Assembly (NCBI GenBank): GCA_036250225.1
Contig: JAPZLL010000050.1
Location: 186,001-250,000 of the forward strand
Reading direction: 5' to 3'
Length of the DNA stretch: 64,000 nt
From: Cercophora sp. LCS_1
Lineage: Eukaryota > Ascomycota > Sordariomycetes > Sordariales > Lasiosphaeriaceae
Shown here: positions 32,498 through 43,120 of the stretch, piece after piece
Layout: each line of letters opens with the position of its first letter
How positions within the stretch are numbered: the stretch's first letter is position 1
Program-made: the position numbers and the translations under genes
The notes under the pieces: model-generated
The model's input: the letters and a program-made list of their open reading frames with translations, nothing else
Databases searched by the model: none
Told to the model about the DNA's origin: nothing

Positions 32498-33067
32498 ATG
32501 TCTCTCCAGCGCATCGCCATTGTGGGAAATTCTGGTGCGGGCAAAACGACGCTGGGGCGATCGCTGGGGTCACGGCTGGGCCTCGATCACGTCGAGATGG
32601 ACGCGCTGTTCTGGCAGGCTAACTGGACGCCGTTGTCGCGGGAGGCGATGCGAGCGCGCGTCGACCACGTCCTTTCTGAGACTGAAAAATGGGTGACGGA
32701 CGGTAACTACCTGCGCGCGACCCAAGAGGTGGTTTGGTCTCGGGCCGACACGCTTATCTGGCTCGACCTGCCGCTGTACGTGGTGTTATGGCGTCTGCTG
32801 CGGCGGACGGCCATCCGCGTCTTTACGAGACAGGAGCTGTGGAACGGTAACACGGAGAAATTCTGGACTCATCTACGTTTCTGGGAGGGGGACGACAACC
32901 TCTTTGTGCACTGCGCGCGCGCCCACTTTCGCCACCGCCGCCAGTTTCCTATCCTCTTGGCGCATCCTGATAACACACACCTTATTGTATTGCGCTTCCG
33001 CTCTGTTGCCGAGGTAGACAGCTGGCTTGCCGGACTACCGCAGAAAAAGAGGACGGGAGCCCTGTGA
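32498..33067 (+). CDS. P-loop NTPase, FlaR/adenylate-kinase-like
   Basis: 189 residues in one exon, starting at ATG 32498; an in-frame TTG extension at 32483 is not a usual start. A Walker A loop GNSGAGKTTL occupies residues 10-19. The pattern LDHVEMDALFWQANWTPLS and the later WVTDGNYLRATQEVVWSRAD match the bacterial topology-modulation (FlaR-like) branch of small nucleoside-kinase-like P-loop proteins. These are common in bacteria and scattered in fungi. The gene is intronless and GC-rich, which is compatible with an old transfer from bacteria but does not prove it. The substrate is unknown. Confidence 0.85.
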   Translation: MSLQRIAIVGNSGAGKTTLGRSLGSRLGLDHVEMDALFWQANWTPLSREAMRARVDHVLSETEKWVTDGNYLRATQEVVWSRADTLIWLDLPLYVVLWRLLRRTAIRVFTRQELWNGNTEKFWTHLRFWEGDDNLFVHCARAHFRHRRQFPILLAHPDNTHLIVLRFRSVAEVDSWLAGLPQKKRTGAL

Positions 33068-33478
33068 CAAAACGAAACAACCATTTTCTAGATGCGAGGG
33101 GGCACCAGAGGGATTCCGCTATGCCCACCATTCTGAAAAGCAAGGCCTAGTGGGGACACAAGGAGGTGTAGACTGTTTGTGGTCAAGAGGGGAGGAATGT
33201 CAAAACTCGTTTCTTCCACCTAAGAGGCTTACTAAAGGTGAGCATAAGGGAAACCGCTGGAGGTCAAGAAAGAACATAGGATAATACTGGAGCTATACGG
33301 ACATAGACGATGATTGTTGTAAGAAATACAAATTGTGGCTGATAGGCCTACCACAGCCCACCCCAAACTCAGGACAACAAAAGAAAAAGGAATTTCATGT
33401 GCCCAGGTTCGCCGCAGACTAGCAGATTGCAAGGAAGGGAGGTACAACAGTATACCACCTGGCAAAAAGAAAACTGTA
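33068..33478. other. Convergent intergenic region
   Basis: 3' flanks of the P-loop gene and of the oxidoreductase. No coding signal. Confidence 0.45.
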
Positions 33479-34528
33479 TCACACAAGATGCACATGCGTC
33501 TTGACAACCCTCTCTCCATCCCGATAGCGATCCAGCACACTCTTCACAACATCCACCTCCAGACCTTCAACAACCTCATACCCTAGCGGCCTAATCTTTC
33601 CTTCGATCAAATATCCAGGCAGTGCGTCCCAAAACGGCGCCGTCAGCTCTGGATGCAGCTGCGAGAACCCATGAACATCCCGCACCTCAAAGCCCGCCTT
33701 CTTCCCAGCTTTGACCCTCGACTCATCAACCGGCCCGTTGGGCAACAACCTCGCCACGATGCCCGGCTTCGTATTCGACAACGCATCAATCCCCAAAATT
33801 TGGCGGTCAGGCGGATTCACCGCATCAAGCACATAAACCAGCTCGTCCCCAACAACCCCCCTCACCCTCTGCAGCACAACATCATGCCCGCCATGCCTAT
33901 CCACAACATCCGTCGCACCCATCCTCTTCAGCTCCGTCTCATCACCACCAACGACAACAATTCTTCCAATCCCAGCCAACCGCGCAAGCTGTACAGCGAA
34001 CTTGCCGCAATTTGACCCGCCTCCAATGATCAACACCATCGCACTCCTATAATCAAACGTGCCATTACCAGACCAGGGCGCGGGAATCTCCAAGTCCCTA
34101 AACAGCCCCACAACACTCGCGATCACATTGACAGGCAACGTAGCCGCCTCATCGTCGGTCACGCCATCAGGTATCTTGGCACACGCACCAATATCAGCGA
34201 GTGCATATTCCTGCAGTCCGTTCTGTGATGAATCGTTCGTCAAACCGCCGTGCGAAACGATGCGGTCGCCGATGGAGAGGCTTGTCACGCCATGGCCGAG
34301 GGATACAACAGTTCCGACCACGTCGTTGGCAAGGACGGCAGGGAGGATGTTGGCGATGAAAAGACCCGTGTCGCGGGCTTTTCGGTCGTGAGGGTTTAGG
34401 CCGGCAATTTTGACGTGGAGGAGGACTTGGTTGGGGCCTGGGGTTGGGATGGGATGGTTGGCGGAGAGGGTGAGGGTTTTGAGGGACGGGACGAGGAGAG
34501 CGCGTTGGGTTTGGGGAACGGTCGACAT
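33479..34528 (-). CDS. MDR-type zinc-free alcohol dehydrogenase / enoyl reductase-like protein
   Basis: 349 residues in one exon. It belongs to the medium-chain dehydrogenase/reductase family: an N-terminal GroES-like fold with VLLHVKIAGLNPHDRKARD and GTVVSLGHGVTSLSIGDRI, then a Rossmann fold with VLIIGGGSNCGKFAVQLARL at about residues 168-187. The usual catalytic zinc cysteine after the GLN-PxD segment is absent, which fits the trans-enoyl reductase or quinone-reductase subgroup. The last part, YEVVEGLEVDVVKSVLDRY, is the common C-terminal helix. Such enzymes occur both as stand-alone reductases and as partners of polyketide synthases; no synthase is nearby. Confidence 0.88.
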   Translation of the reverse strand: MSTVPQTQRALLVPSLKTLTLSANHPIPTPGPNQVLLHVKIAGLNPHDRKARDTGLFIANILPAVLANDVVGTVVSLGHGVTSLSIGDRIVSHGGLTNDSSQNGLQEYALADIGACAKIPDGVTDDEAATLPVNVIASVVGLFRDLEIPAPWSGNGTFDYRSAMVLIIGGGSNCGKFAVQLARLAGIGRIVVVGGDETELKRMGATDVVDRHGGHDVVLQRVRGVVGDELVYVLDAVNPPDRQILGIDALSNTKPGIVARLLPNGPVDESRVKAGKKAGFEVRDVHGFSQLHPELTAPFWDALPGYLIEGKIRPLGYEVVEGLEVDVVKSVLDRYRDGERVVKTHVHLV

Positions 34529-35068
34529 TGTTGTTGGTTTGATGGTGGGGATAGCTTGTGTGAAGCTCAGGGTGGTGTTGTTGGCATGAGAGGCTGGATG
34601 AGACTAGTTGAGTGAGCTCTGCATGTTTTATACACCTTGACTATATGCTGATTATGTCAAATGGAGCCACTCGCGCCTATTCGCGATTCGGTCGGGATTT
34701 CAGAGTTCTCCGAGCATTCTCGGCACTTGCATGTATGCTGCTCCGGGAGGTGAGTGATCATGTCGCGATACTTCTATGGGGTCGGATATTCCGCGGGTGT
34801 AGATGCTGACGAACGCCGTCTGAGGTACCTTACAAATCGCAATCGTCTGAGACTCAAACGGAGACAGTTTGTATCCGAACGGTCTGCCAACTCTTCCCTC
34901 AAACTCACACGTGAAGCCAGGCCGCAGCAGCACTTTATTTTTCACGCCCCGTGAAGCGATGAACACGTTTGAGAATAGAACGTAATTGGGATTACCACTA
35001 ATCATCTACCACCCTGTAAACATGGAAAAACCCAGCAACCATCACAGCATCCTCCTCTCTCTCACCTC
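34529..35068. other. Intergenic, no gene seen
   Basis: Upstream of the oxidoreductase and 3' to the secreted protein. No conserved frame. Confidence 0.45.
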
Positions 35069-35797
35069 TCAGCGCCACTGCGACCAATCGATAGCCGCAA
35101 CATTCTCATAGCACAAACTCCCGATATTAATAATCCCCAACTCGTCCACACCCGCAAGCGGCGGCAGCTCAGCACACTGCGCCAACAGCTCAATCTCGAC
35201 ACAGTTCTCAGGCTCGGGCCGTTCCTCGCCAGTATACCCATCATACGTGATCCAAATCACACTATACTGCGGCCGTCCGTAGACGGGATCCCGCTCGTCG
35301 CAGACAGCAAAACGACCATTGCCGACCAACGACGGCGGGAACAACCGGGCATAGATATCCCGCACGCCGATCCTGGCGCCGTTGTCACCGGGGCCGTAGT
35401 TGACGCCCGGGTATGCGACGGAGCCATTATACGTTCCGTACCAGCCGCGCGTGAACTGCAGCCCCATGGGTATGGGACCGACGTTGGTGTCGAGCGGGGG
35501 TGCCAGGATGGCCGTGTTTGTGCTGGAGCGGTCCTGGCCGGTTCCGTTGACAAAGAGGAGGGATGCGTCGGCAATGTTGGGCGACAGGACGGCGGCGCTC
35601 TTGCCGGGCCCGATGCGGGCGTTCGAGAGGTACCAGTGGTTGACGGGCGGGTTGAAGATGTTCTTTGTGGGTTGGGTGACGTTGGCTACCAGAATGAGGC
35701 CGGGGGCGCTGCTGATGGGTGGTCCGCCTTCCCACTGGCGAGGCTTGAGAGGGGTTGCGGTGGCGAGGGCGGCGGTGGTGAGGAGAGTGAAGAGCAT
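35069..35797 (-). CDS. Secreted protein of unknown function
   Basis: 242 residues, one exon. The N-terminus MLFTLLTTAALATATPL is a signal peptide, and PRQ just after it could be a Kex2-like processing point. The mature part has conserved-looking aromatic blocks such as PPVNHWYLSNARIGPG and TRGWYGTYNGSVAYPGVNYG, and three Cys toward the C-terminus. It resembles fungal secreted proteins of the DUF7907 kind, by memory and only moderately. A TATA-like element lies upstream. An extracellular, possibly host-facing role is inferred from secretion only. Confidence 0.75.
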   Translation of the reverse strand: MLFTLLTTAALATATPLKPRQWEGGPPISSAPGLILVANVTQPTKNIFNPPVNHWYLSNARIGPGKSAAVLSPNIADASLLFVNGTGQDRSSTNTAILAPPLDTNVGPIPMGLQFTRGWYGTYNGSVAYPGVNYGPGDNGARIGVRDIYARLFPPSLVGNGRFAVCDERDPVYGRPQYSVIWITYDGYTGEERPEPENCVEIELLAQCAELPPLAGVDELGIINIGSLCYENVAAIDWSQWR

Positions 35798-35924
35798 TTT
35801 GATGGCCGATGATTAGAATTAAAATTAGATATTAGAAGGCGGTATTGCACTGTCTAGGTGGTGGCGGTGGTGGTGGTGGTGATGATGAGCTGAGATGCAG
35901 GAGAAGAGAGTGGCGACGTCTTGC

Positions 35925-35932
35925 ATTTTATA
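35925..35932 (-). promoter_or_regulatory. TATA-like box of the secreted-protein gene
   Basis: TATAAAAT on the minus strand, about 130 bp upstream of the ATG at 35797. Confidence 0.45.
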
Positions 35933-37010
35933 GTCCTTTGTGAAGTCCTTCAAGCATGTCGGCTTCTTGAGATGAAGGCATCACGACGAGAAGGACCCTA
36001 TACGAATCGCGTAAACGAGCTCGCAACGTGCCATTAACCGGAGCCGAGGGCGCATCGAATCCCACTGCAACGGCTCGCCGGCCGCCGTGGGGACCTGGCT
36101 CTCAGGTGTGATTCGGCGACTCGCGAAGGATTCGGCACTTGGGGCGATGCCCTGGGATCAATGTTACACAGCCATCGGTTCGTACATATCCTGAGTCCGA
36201 TCTGGAAGGTGTGGTTTCTGTTGTGGCTGCAGCGAAAACCATGCAGAAAATAAGGCTTTTGATGCGGCCGGTTCACATCGCGAAGATTTTGTGTCCGAGT
36301 CACGATGCTATCTAGCACACCTGGTGAGCCCCTACCGCTAGGACGCCTGTGCAGCCTAGCTTTTGGCGACGATGGAAACATGCTACAACTACCTAGCAAA
36401 AGTTGTGACCGAGGTGGATGTCCGGTCTGTCCCTGACTGCAACTACAGAGTTGATGCATCGCACGAAAACATGCGGGAGGGCGTTTGAGCCTTATTGAGC
36501 TTCAAAGACCATTCAACGAATGATTGCAATTGCACACATCATCGACGACTCGTCCGGAGAATGCGGCGCTGAGCACCCGCTAGTCAGGTCGAGGTATCTC
36601 CAAAATACCAGGTTGTGAACTTTATCATGTTTACCTACCTTACTTGGCTGCTTGAAATGTTACTCGAGCACCTAATGAGACATTCTTGGATCACTGTGTC
36701 ACCTGAGCGGGAGCAAAGCCCGATGATGTGGAAGGATGCAGTCCTAGCCATCCGCACGGTAGTAAAGTGCCGTGCCGCGATAGGATCTGCTTGGCAGTTT
36801 CGCAGTCACCACCACCGTGATGAGGTCACTGGCACATCCAGGTAATGTCTTAAGGCTGTAAGCATGATAGCTACAGTTGGCAAACCGACGAGTCAATCTA
36901 GCATTATTTGACAAAAGCGGTGTCACCACCGGTCTGCCAGTATTCTCTCCAATCTGCATTTACTTCCAGCAAAATCACGCATCAACCTGCAGTTGACAAT
37001 TGTCTTCACC
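35933..37010. other. Intergenic, no gene seen
   Basis: Some short frames on both strands but nothing family-like. A GGT/GAT-rich low-complexity stretch lies just left of it, at about 35860-35890. Confidence 0.45.
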
Positions 37011-38083
37011 ATGTCCGAATTTCACAAATTCCCCTTCCGTGGGAAATAAGGCACAAGATCTGGAATTTCGCAATTCGTGAACGACCGCGCTGTTGCCGTG
37101 GCAGCGGCGCTAACCTCTTTAGGATTTACAACGTCGATGACGACTTGGTATTCAGAGACGACGGCGTGAAACTACCTTGGAACGGGTCTCCCCGGAACGT
37201 TCGGTTCGCGCCCCTAAGATGGTTCTCAAAGGACGATACACAGGAGCGAAGCTTCCAACTTTTAAGCACACAGCCAACTTCGTGGACGGACAACAACCCA
37301 TCCGTGTATCTCATAAACAGCGGTCTTTGGACCGCCTGCCAGGAATCCCGACGAGCCATGGAGCGCAAATCAGCTGCCAAGTTGGCGGTAGACAAAGACA
37401 GCGGGGATGCCAGGTTGGAATGGTCTTGGCTTGAGGGGGGCCACCCCATAATCGGGATCCCGTCTCCCTTGACAAGCGAACGCTGGTATATCCCTGACAT
37501 GCGGTCCGGGCTTTCATTCTCCAGCCTGACGAAATGAAGAATATTCCTTGGGAAGAAGTGTTGGATAGCATGCGCGAGTCACGAATAGCATTCAACTACA
37601 ACCCCGAGTGGGAGAAGAACCCAGAAGAAGCCATGACGACCCTGGCCGATGTCATGGTGCAAGCGAGGCGGGCGGACATAGAACACTGGTATCTCATTGA
37701 CTACCGCATTAGGCGAAAGCACTGGGTTCCGAAGGAACCTTGGACAAGAAACGATTGGTGTCTAGGCCGGGCCGCCTATGCGGACGGCTGGACGTTCCGG
37801 ATTGCAAGCTTTAATTCTACGCCAACCAGCAGGGAGGAGACTGATGAACCGTGGGAGAGGTTCTTTGAGAGCAATGGCGGGATGATGTATAGCACAGATG
37901 TTTGCTGATGGCGTTATCGATCACTTCTACGACCGGCTCGAGGAGGTTGAGGGGGAGGATTACGACGACATAACCACCAAGCTTTGTGTCCTTGCATGCG
38001 AGCCGGATGCTGTCCATGATTGTCAGAAGGGTCTGGCATTGGAGCTCTTGTCCGTTCAACGACGTAATGTAACGAGTGACTGA
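37011..38083 (+). pseudogene. Broken 2EXR-domain gene
   Basis: Fungal 2EXR family (PF20150) by the N-terminal motif: MSEFHKF directly after a good start context at 37011, then LPWEIRHKIWNFAIRERPR in the next frame. One base appears to be missing in the C-run at 37031-37034. The middle has the usual NSGLWTACQESRRAM. A second frame change near 37500-37520 is needed to reach FILQPDEMKNIPWEEV, the conserved later block. A third near 37890-37905 is needed to continue into MFADGVIDHFYDRLEEVEG, ending at 38083. Each piece is open and compositionally normal. The gene is disabled by three frameshifts, or these are sequence errors. 2EXR proteins have no known biochemical role. Confidence 0.7.
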
Positions 38084-38138
38084 GAAGATGGATACAACTA
38101 CTGTCCAACCTGGCTGAGATTGTCTAAAAATTCCCTCG

Positions 38139-38351
38139 ATGGCGACAAACGACCAAGAGTTTAGCCATACGAGCTATTGGGATGAGCGGTATGCAAAATC
38201 CAACAGTTTGATCACAACGCATAAGGGCCTCCAGACCTTCTCTGCGCTGGAGTCCCTCTCCGTCGACAACCTCTTTGATGTAGCCGCATTTCACGAAGCC
38301 TCTGCTGAACCCCGAGGACCTCTAGACTGTCGATTGCCAGGTTCTCAGTGA
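38139..38351 (+). pseudogene. N-terminal stub of a METTL13/EFM-like methyltransferase
   Basis: About 55 residues match the start of class I methyltransferases that modify translation factors: FSHTSYWDERYAK, followed by FSALESLSVDNLFDV. The expected S-adenosylmethionine-binding GSG motif should follow directly but does not. The frame drifts into PRGPLDCRLPGSQ and stops at 38351. No later part of the domain is seen downstream. This is a truncated copy, not a working gene. Confidence 0.6.
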
Positions 38352-39006
38352 TGACCAGGGTGGTTCCGATTACTATTGTTACCTGATGTGCAAAGCACAA
38401 GCTGACAACGAAAGAAGCGCGGAGATGGTGATGGGTGACGTGACGGGCGTCAAGCCCTTAGATTAACATCATAAACTTTTTTGATGAGCTTCAGAAAATG
38501 AAAACTTCGGATTCGTTTCTCCGTCGGCGTGTGATTGAGTCACCGTCTCTCATCTGTGGGCGTTTTGATTGGCGGCACAGACTTGCCGGCGAGGGTGCAG
38601 ATGCAGCTGAATGCAGCTGACCATCTAATAGCTGGCTCCTTGGGGCTCAGCTGTTGTGCCAAGAAACATGGGGAAAGCTTGTGTGTAACCTTTGGTAGCT
38701 TCTGTCGAGTTTGAATCAATGAGATAGGTAATACAAAAGGAAGCGGGTCGTACCTGCGAGCAAGCGGCGAGGCAAATAAAAGCCGCCAATTATGATTTGA
38801 TGAGTGAATCTCGTTGGTAAACAGCCTATTTGCTTGTCAACAGGGCGCAAGAGCAGCGCCTCAATTACCACCCGGACTTTGAAGGGTTCCGACCCGATGA
38901 CAGCAGGCATAAGAACATTCGAGACAGTCAATTCTGCCACGGTTGTTTGTGAACGTGTTTATCGACTCCCAGACTTCGCTCTCTGGGCCAACTTGTGTTT
39001 TCCAAC
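38352..39006. other. Intergenic, no gene seen
   Basis: Follows the methyltransferase stub and leads to the hydrolase gene. No conserved frame. Confidence 0.45.
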
Positions 39007-40829
39007 ATGAAGTTTAATTTTATTTTTCAGTCCTTCGGGTTGCTTCTTCCGCTGGCCTCTGTTGTCAGCAGTCAATATTTCAAAAACACCTCCAAGATAG
39101 CTTGGGGCGACTGCAGCGACATCCCTTCGCGTCCTGGCGACCTGCCGTTCCAATGCGCCGACCTTGCCGTTCCGTTGGATTATACGGCCCAAAACTCAAA
39201 CAGAACGCTCAACCTGCAACTTCTGAGAGTCGAAGCTACACAGAAGCCCTCTCTCGGAAGTATCCTCCTTAACTTTGGCGGCCCCGGCTCGGATGGGCGG
39301 TCTGATTTGTCTGTCGTCGGTGACATGCTGCAGGAGATATCAGGTGGGCGCCACGATCTTGTTACCTTTGATCCGAGGGGCACAGGGAATACCATTCCGT
39401 TCCGCTGCTACCAAAACGGCACGCAGCGATTGATCAACAATGCCGTGGTCCGTGAAACGGGCAACGCGTCACACATGGCACTCGCAACTCACTGGGGCAT
39501 GGGAGAGGTGATGGCCAATGAGTGCCATGCTCAGTTAGGCGAAACTGGCGAGTTCATCGGCACCGCCTTTGTTGCAAGGGATATGATGCGCATTGTCGAT
39601 GCACTTGGCGAGGATGGGTTGCTGAGGTACTGGGGTAGGGAAAACCCATGGCTCAAATGTTGTCCGAAGTTGACACGGGCGCTAGGCTTCTCATACGGGA
39701 GTGTCATTGGCGCGACAGTAGCCGCCATGTTTCCAGATCGCATCGCCAAGATGGTTGTTGATGGCGTTGTCAACGTCCACGAATACTTCAATGGCTGGTG
39801 AGTCGGGGACTCCCAACTAAACGCTAGCTCTCGGCTCCTCACTGAGGGAACACCAGGGACAACACGTGGTTCAGCGACACAGACAAGGCCCTGTCAGCTT
39901 TCTTTACCGAGTGCGTGGCTTCGCGCCCTAATTGCATCCTGTCCCGAACAGGGGCTTCTGCTGCGGAACTCGAGCGACAGCTCTACGACTTCTTGGAAAA
40001 CGACCTCAAGTTCAACCCGATTGCTACCGGCAGAACCCTCCTGGAATACAGCGGTATCAAAAAGTTTTTGCTCAGCGCCCTCTACATATCAGATGCGTGG
40101 CCGGGCGTGGCCGACAGCGTCCACGCTTTGTTAACCAAAAACCTGACCGCCTTGGCTTCTCTTACACCCCTCGGGGCAAACAGCATGCTTGATCAAAACG
40201 AGGCCCTGGCCGGAATCCGGTGTGCCGACAAACAGGCCTCCCTGCGTTTTTCGACCCTAGAACAAGCCCGACCTGCCATGGAGAACTTGTATAAAACAAG
40301 CAGATTGGCGGGTGACATCTTCACTGCGACGCTACTCCGCTGCGCGCACTGGAAGATGCCAGCGCGTGAGCATCCGGGTGATTTCAAGGCCACAGTCAAG
40401 ACGAGGCAGCCAATTCTCATCATTGGGAACTCATATGATCCTGTGGCGCCTATTATGAGCGCCTTCAATCTCAGCCAAAGCTTTGCTGACAGCGTCGTGC
40501 TTCGACATGATGGATACGGGGTAAATTCAGCCCGGGGACACAAATGCGGATGATGGACTAACATTGTGCAGCACACATCACTCATGGCAACTTCCACTTG
40601 CACGAGCAGGGTCGTGCAGGCGTACTTTGTCAACGGCACACTGCCGGAGCCAGGTATTGTTTGCAAGTCCAACCCGGCTGGGATATTTCCCGGACAAGGA
40701 CGAAGCAGACCAAGCTTGGACAGCATTGAGGCATCGAATGACGCAGATGAAGACGGGAGACTGCTTCGGTCGTTGCGAAAGTTGGAGCAAATTGTGCCTG
40801 ATATCCTTCGGAAGGGTCTAGTGTTTTGA
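39007..40829 (+). CDS. Secreted alpha/beta-hydrolase, tripeptidyl-aminopeptidase (TAP) type
   Basis: Three exons, 39007-39797, 39857-40520 and 40572-40829, with introns of 59 and 51 nt, give 570 residues. A signal peptide covers about residues 1-22. The alpha/beta-hydrolase core is complete: oxyanion-hole segment NFGGPGSDG at 89-97, nucleophile Ser229 in GFSYGS, Asp in the NSYDPVAP segment near 460, and His486 in DGYGHTS, which is created only by removing intron 2. The C-terminal TAP-like domain (PF08386) carries NGTLPEPGIVCKSN. Family members cut tripeptides or hydrophobic residues from peptide N-termini outside the cell. The start is ATG 39007; an upstream GTG in frame is ignored. Several N-glycosylation sequons fit secretion. 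Confidence 0.92.
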
Positions 40830-41838
40830 TGACTACCTACAAAGGGCCTTCAACTCTTCTTCTTGCTCTCGCTCGTCAGCGCCAGCTGGTACTCGGCTCC
40901 GCAGCTTGCCTGAGGTATGTAGTTGTTGCTGTTCGATAAGCATCTAAACGAAAAGCCGTAGCCATGGCAAAACCAGAAAGAAGGTTATCCCGGCATGTAT
41001 TTGTGTGCTCAACCGTATTTAGTAAATGGTGGAGAACGGCTGAGCAGAACCTGAGGTTAGTCTGCCCCATTCCCGGCTGGTGGGGTTTTAGGAAAATGAA
41101 GGGAATGGAGACAAAGATTTCTTGCAAACTGGTGCTGGCGCTGGCAAGTTTTTGGAGTGATTTGTGGGCGAGCCCTGGTCTCATCTCATCTACTGCGGCC
41201 TACTCCTACTAGCCAAGTGAATCAGTTTTCACTGACCTATACTGACATATTGGTGGCTGACTCCGTCCTACCCTCCCAAGGCCGCTCCATATCCCTCCTG
41301 GACGTTAATCAACTTCTCCATCACTCCCTTTGTCACATCAACTCTTGTTATTCGGCAAAGACGACAGCGAGAGAAAGACGTCTTAGGCCCAAGACAACAA
41401 TGAGGTTGGAAGAGTCCCGGAGACAAGAGGCGGGCATGGTGTGGCGAACGCAGAGTGGGATGAAAGGGACCGGGATGGGGCATGTACTTCAAAGTGGCAG
41501 AGAGGAAGTCACGGCAAAGACAGCAATGAGGTGAGGGCAAGTCGGATCCCACAGTGTAGAGACAGAGTTGGGATGAAAAAGAGACATGTTTTTGTCTCCC
41601 TGGTGAATCCTAGCCCTGTCAAGTGAATGACTCTTCGCCCTTGGTGCACGAGTGAATCCACATGGTTAGGTAGGTAGGGCTGCGACACTACGACCGCGAA
41701 AACAATGTCGCGATCCCATTGATTACCTTGCGATTGCATTACCTCACAGCGCACCAAGTCTAAAAAAATAATTTCGCAATCCCCTTTTTCCAAAATCCCA
41801 GTCATCAAGCAGGAAATCCAAGTTCACGCCACACCAAA
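40830..41838. other. Intergenic, no gene seen
   Basis: About 1 kb between two plus-strand genes. Short frames only. Confidence 0.45.
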
Positions 41839-42390
41839 ATGGATCTCTCAATCGTTTACCAGGTTGGCAACCTGTTCTGCGACGCGGTTCTGGCATTTTG
41901 GTTCTTCCTCGCCCTTGCAATCAATCTCACCAGCAACCTGTTTTGCCGCGCGTTTTGGGCGTTCCCGCCTTTCCCCCCTCTTACCCTCGCTCTCTACATT
42001 TTCGCCACAATCTTGGTTGTGGCATTCCCTGGGCTCGATGGAGGATATCGATTGGAGATCTACAACGAAACCATGGCTCTCGTCCTTGACGCAATCCCCG
42101 GCGTCAAGGTGCTTGTCTTTGTCGCCACAACTGTTGCCGCTGTCAACTTGCCAGCCATCCTGAACGGGCTCGAACTCATTCTGGCACATCTCGCAAATGA
42201 TTTTCTTCTCGCCTACCTCCTTGCTCTCATTTTCCTTGTCAAATTGGCAGCTCTCGTGGAAGTGATCCTGGCAATCCGCATAGCCATTTTTTTTTCAGCG
42301 TTTGCCTTTACGGCTCTGCTGATCTCGGTTATCGGCATGTTTCTGGTAATGGTAAGGCATCGTCAACCTACCCCGGGCACTAATGCATAG
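41839..42390 (+). CDS. Predicted multi-span membrane protein, unknown
   Basis: 183 residues, one exon, ATG at 41839. Four to five long hydrophobic segments: about 9-32, 44-64, 85-110, 117-140 and 147-175. Few charges in between, and a short hydrophilic tail VRHRQPTPGTNA. Family not recognised. There is no signal-peptide-like cleavage site, so the first segment is probably a membrane anchor. Codon use looks normal. It could be a lineage-specific gene; the length of open frame and the hydrophobic regularity are the only support. Confidence 0.55.
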   Translation: MDLSIVYQVGNLFCDAVLAFWFFLALAINLTSNLFCRAFWAFPPFPPLTLALYIFATILVVAFPGLDGGYRLEIYNETMALVLDAIPGVKVLVFVATTVAAVNLPAILNGLELILAHLANDFLLAYLLALIFLVKLAALVEVILAIRIAIFFSAFAFTALLISVIGMFLVMVRHRQPTPGTNA

Positions 42391-42663
42391 CTAATCAATC
42401 CATCCAGGTGTTGTATTCAGGTATCTAGTCTAGGGACGATAGACAGGGAGTTGAGGGTACCCATGGAATCGAGAGGTAAACGGGAAGGGGGAGTTGGGGG
42501 TGCCCTTTGCCCTTGGGGGAAAAACAATCTGTCAGATAGTCAGGTTCCGTTGCTCTACGCAAAGCACTGAAACCAACTCACGTCCATGCCAACTCCCCCA
42601 AAAGGCCCACCCGACCACAGTGAGGAACAATACAAGGCAGCCAACACCCTCCAACTGATAAAT

Positions 42664-43120
42664 TTACATCTTCCACACGGTATACGACTTCATTGCACCG
42701 TTCCTCCAGTCCGCCGGGACTTGGTTCTTCCTGCCATCGCAGGGAGGTTGCCATACAGTCTGGCCGGTGGGACAATTGTACGACCTGAAAGCAGCCCGTG
42801 TCAAATTGCGTTCGGAAAAGAGGAGCGCCTAGGGAACTGAGCTCGCTTACTTGAAGAACCGAACACATTCGCCAGGCTTTGTTTGGATGTAAAAGACCGA
42901 CTGGGCCCAGCCATCGAAGCCGCTTTGCATGTTCACTAGTAAAGTTAATATGTATCCGTCTTCATAGGCGATAGTTACGGGACCTACCGCAACTACCACC
43001 GGCGGGGCACACCTCGTGGGCGTGCTGGCCACTTTCGTCGTCAAAAGTGAGGCTGACTTGGTTGCCGGTGCAGACAGCCGAGGCGAACGGGACAAGGGCG
43101 ATGAGAGCAATGAGCTTCAT
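42664..43120 (-). CDS. Small secreted cysteine-rich protein (effector-like)
   Basis: Three exons, 43120-42988, 42935-42851 and 42784-42664, with introns of 52 and 66 nt, close to 112 residues. The start MKLIALIALVPFASA is a clean signal peptide. The mature chain has six cysteines (CTGN, EVCPAGGSC, GECVRFF, YNCP and PPCDG segments), suited to three disulfides. It has several aromatic residues and ends SYTVWKM. The splice sites are strong (GTAGGT, GTAAGC) and phases agree, so the model is reliable although each exon is short. Secretion and cysteine content suggest an apoplastic or antimicrobial role; this is inference. Confidence 0.85.
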
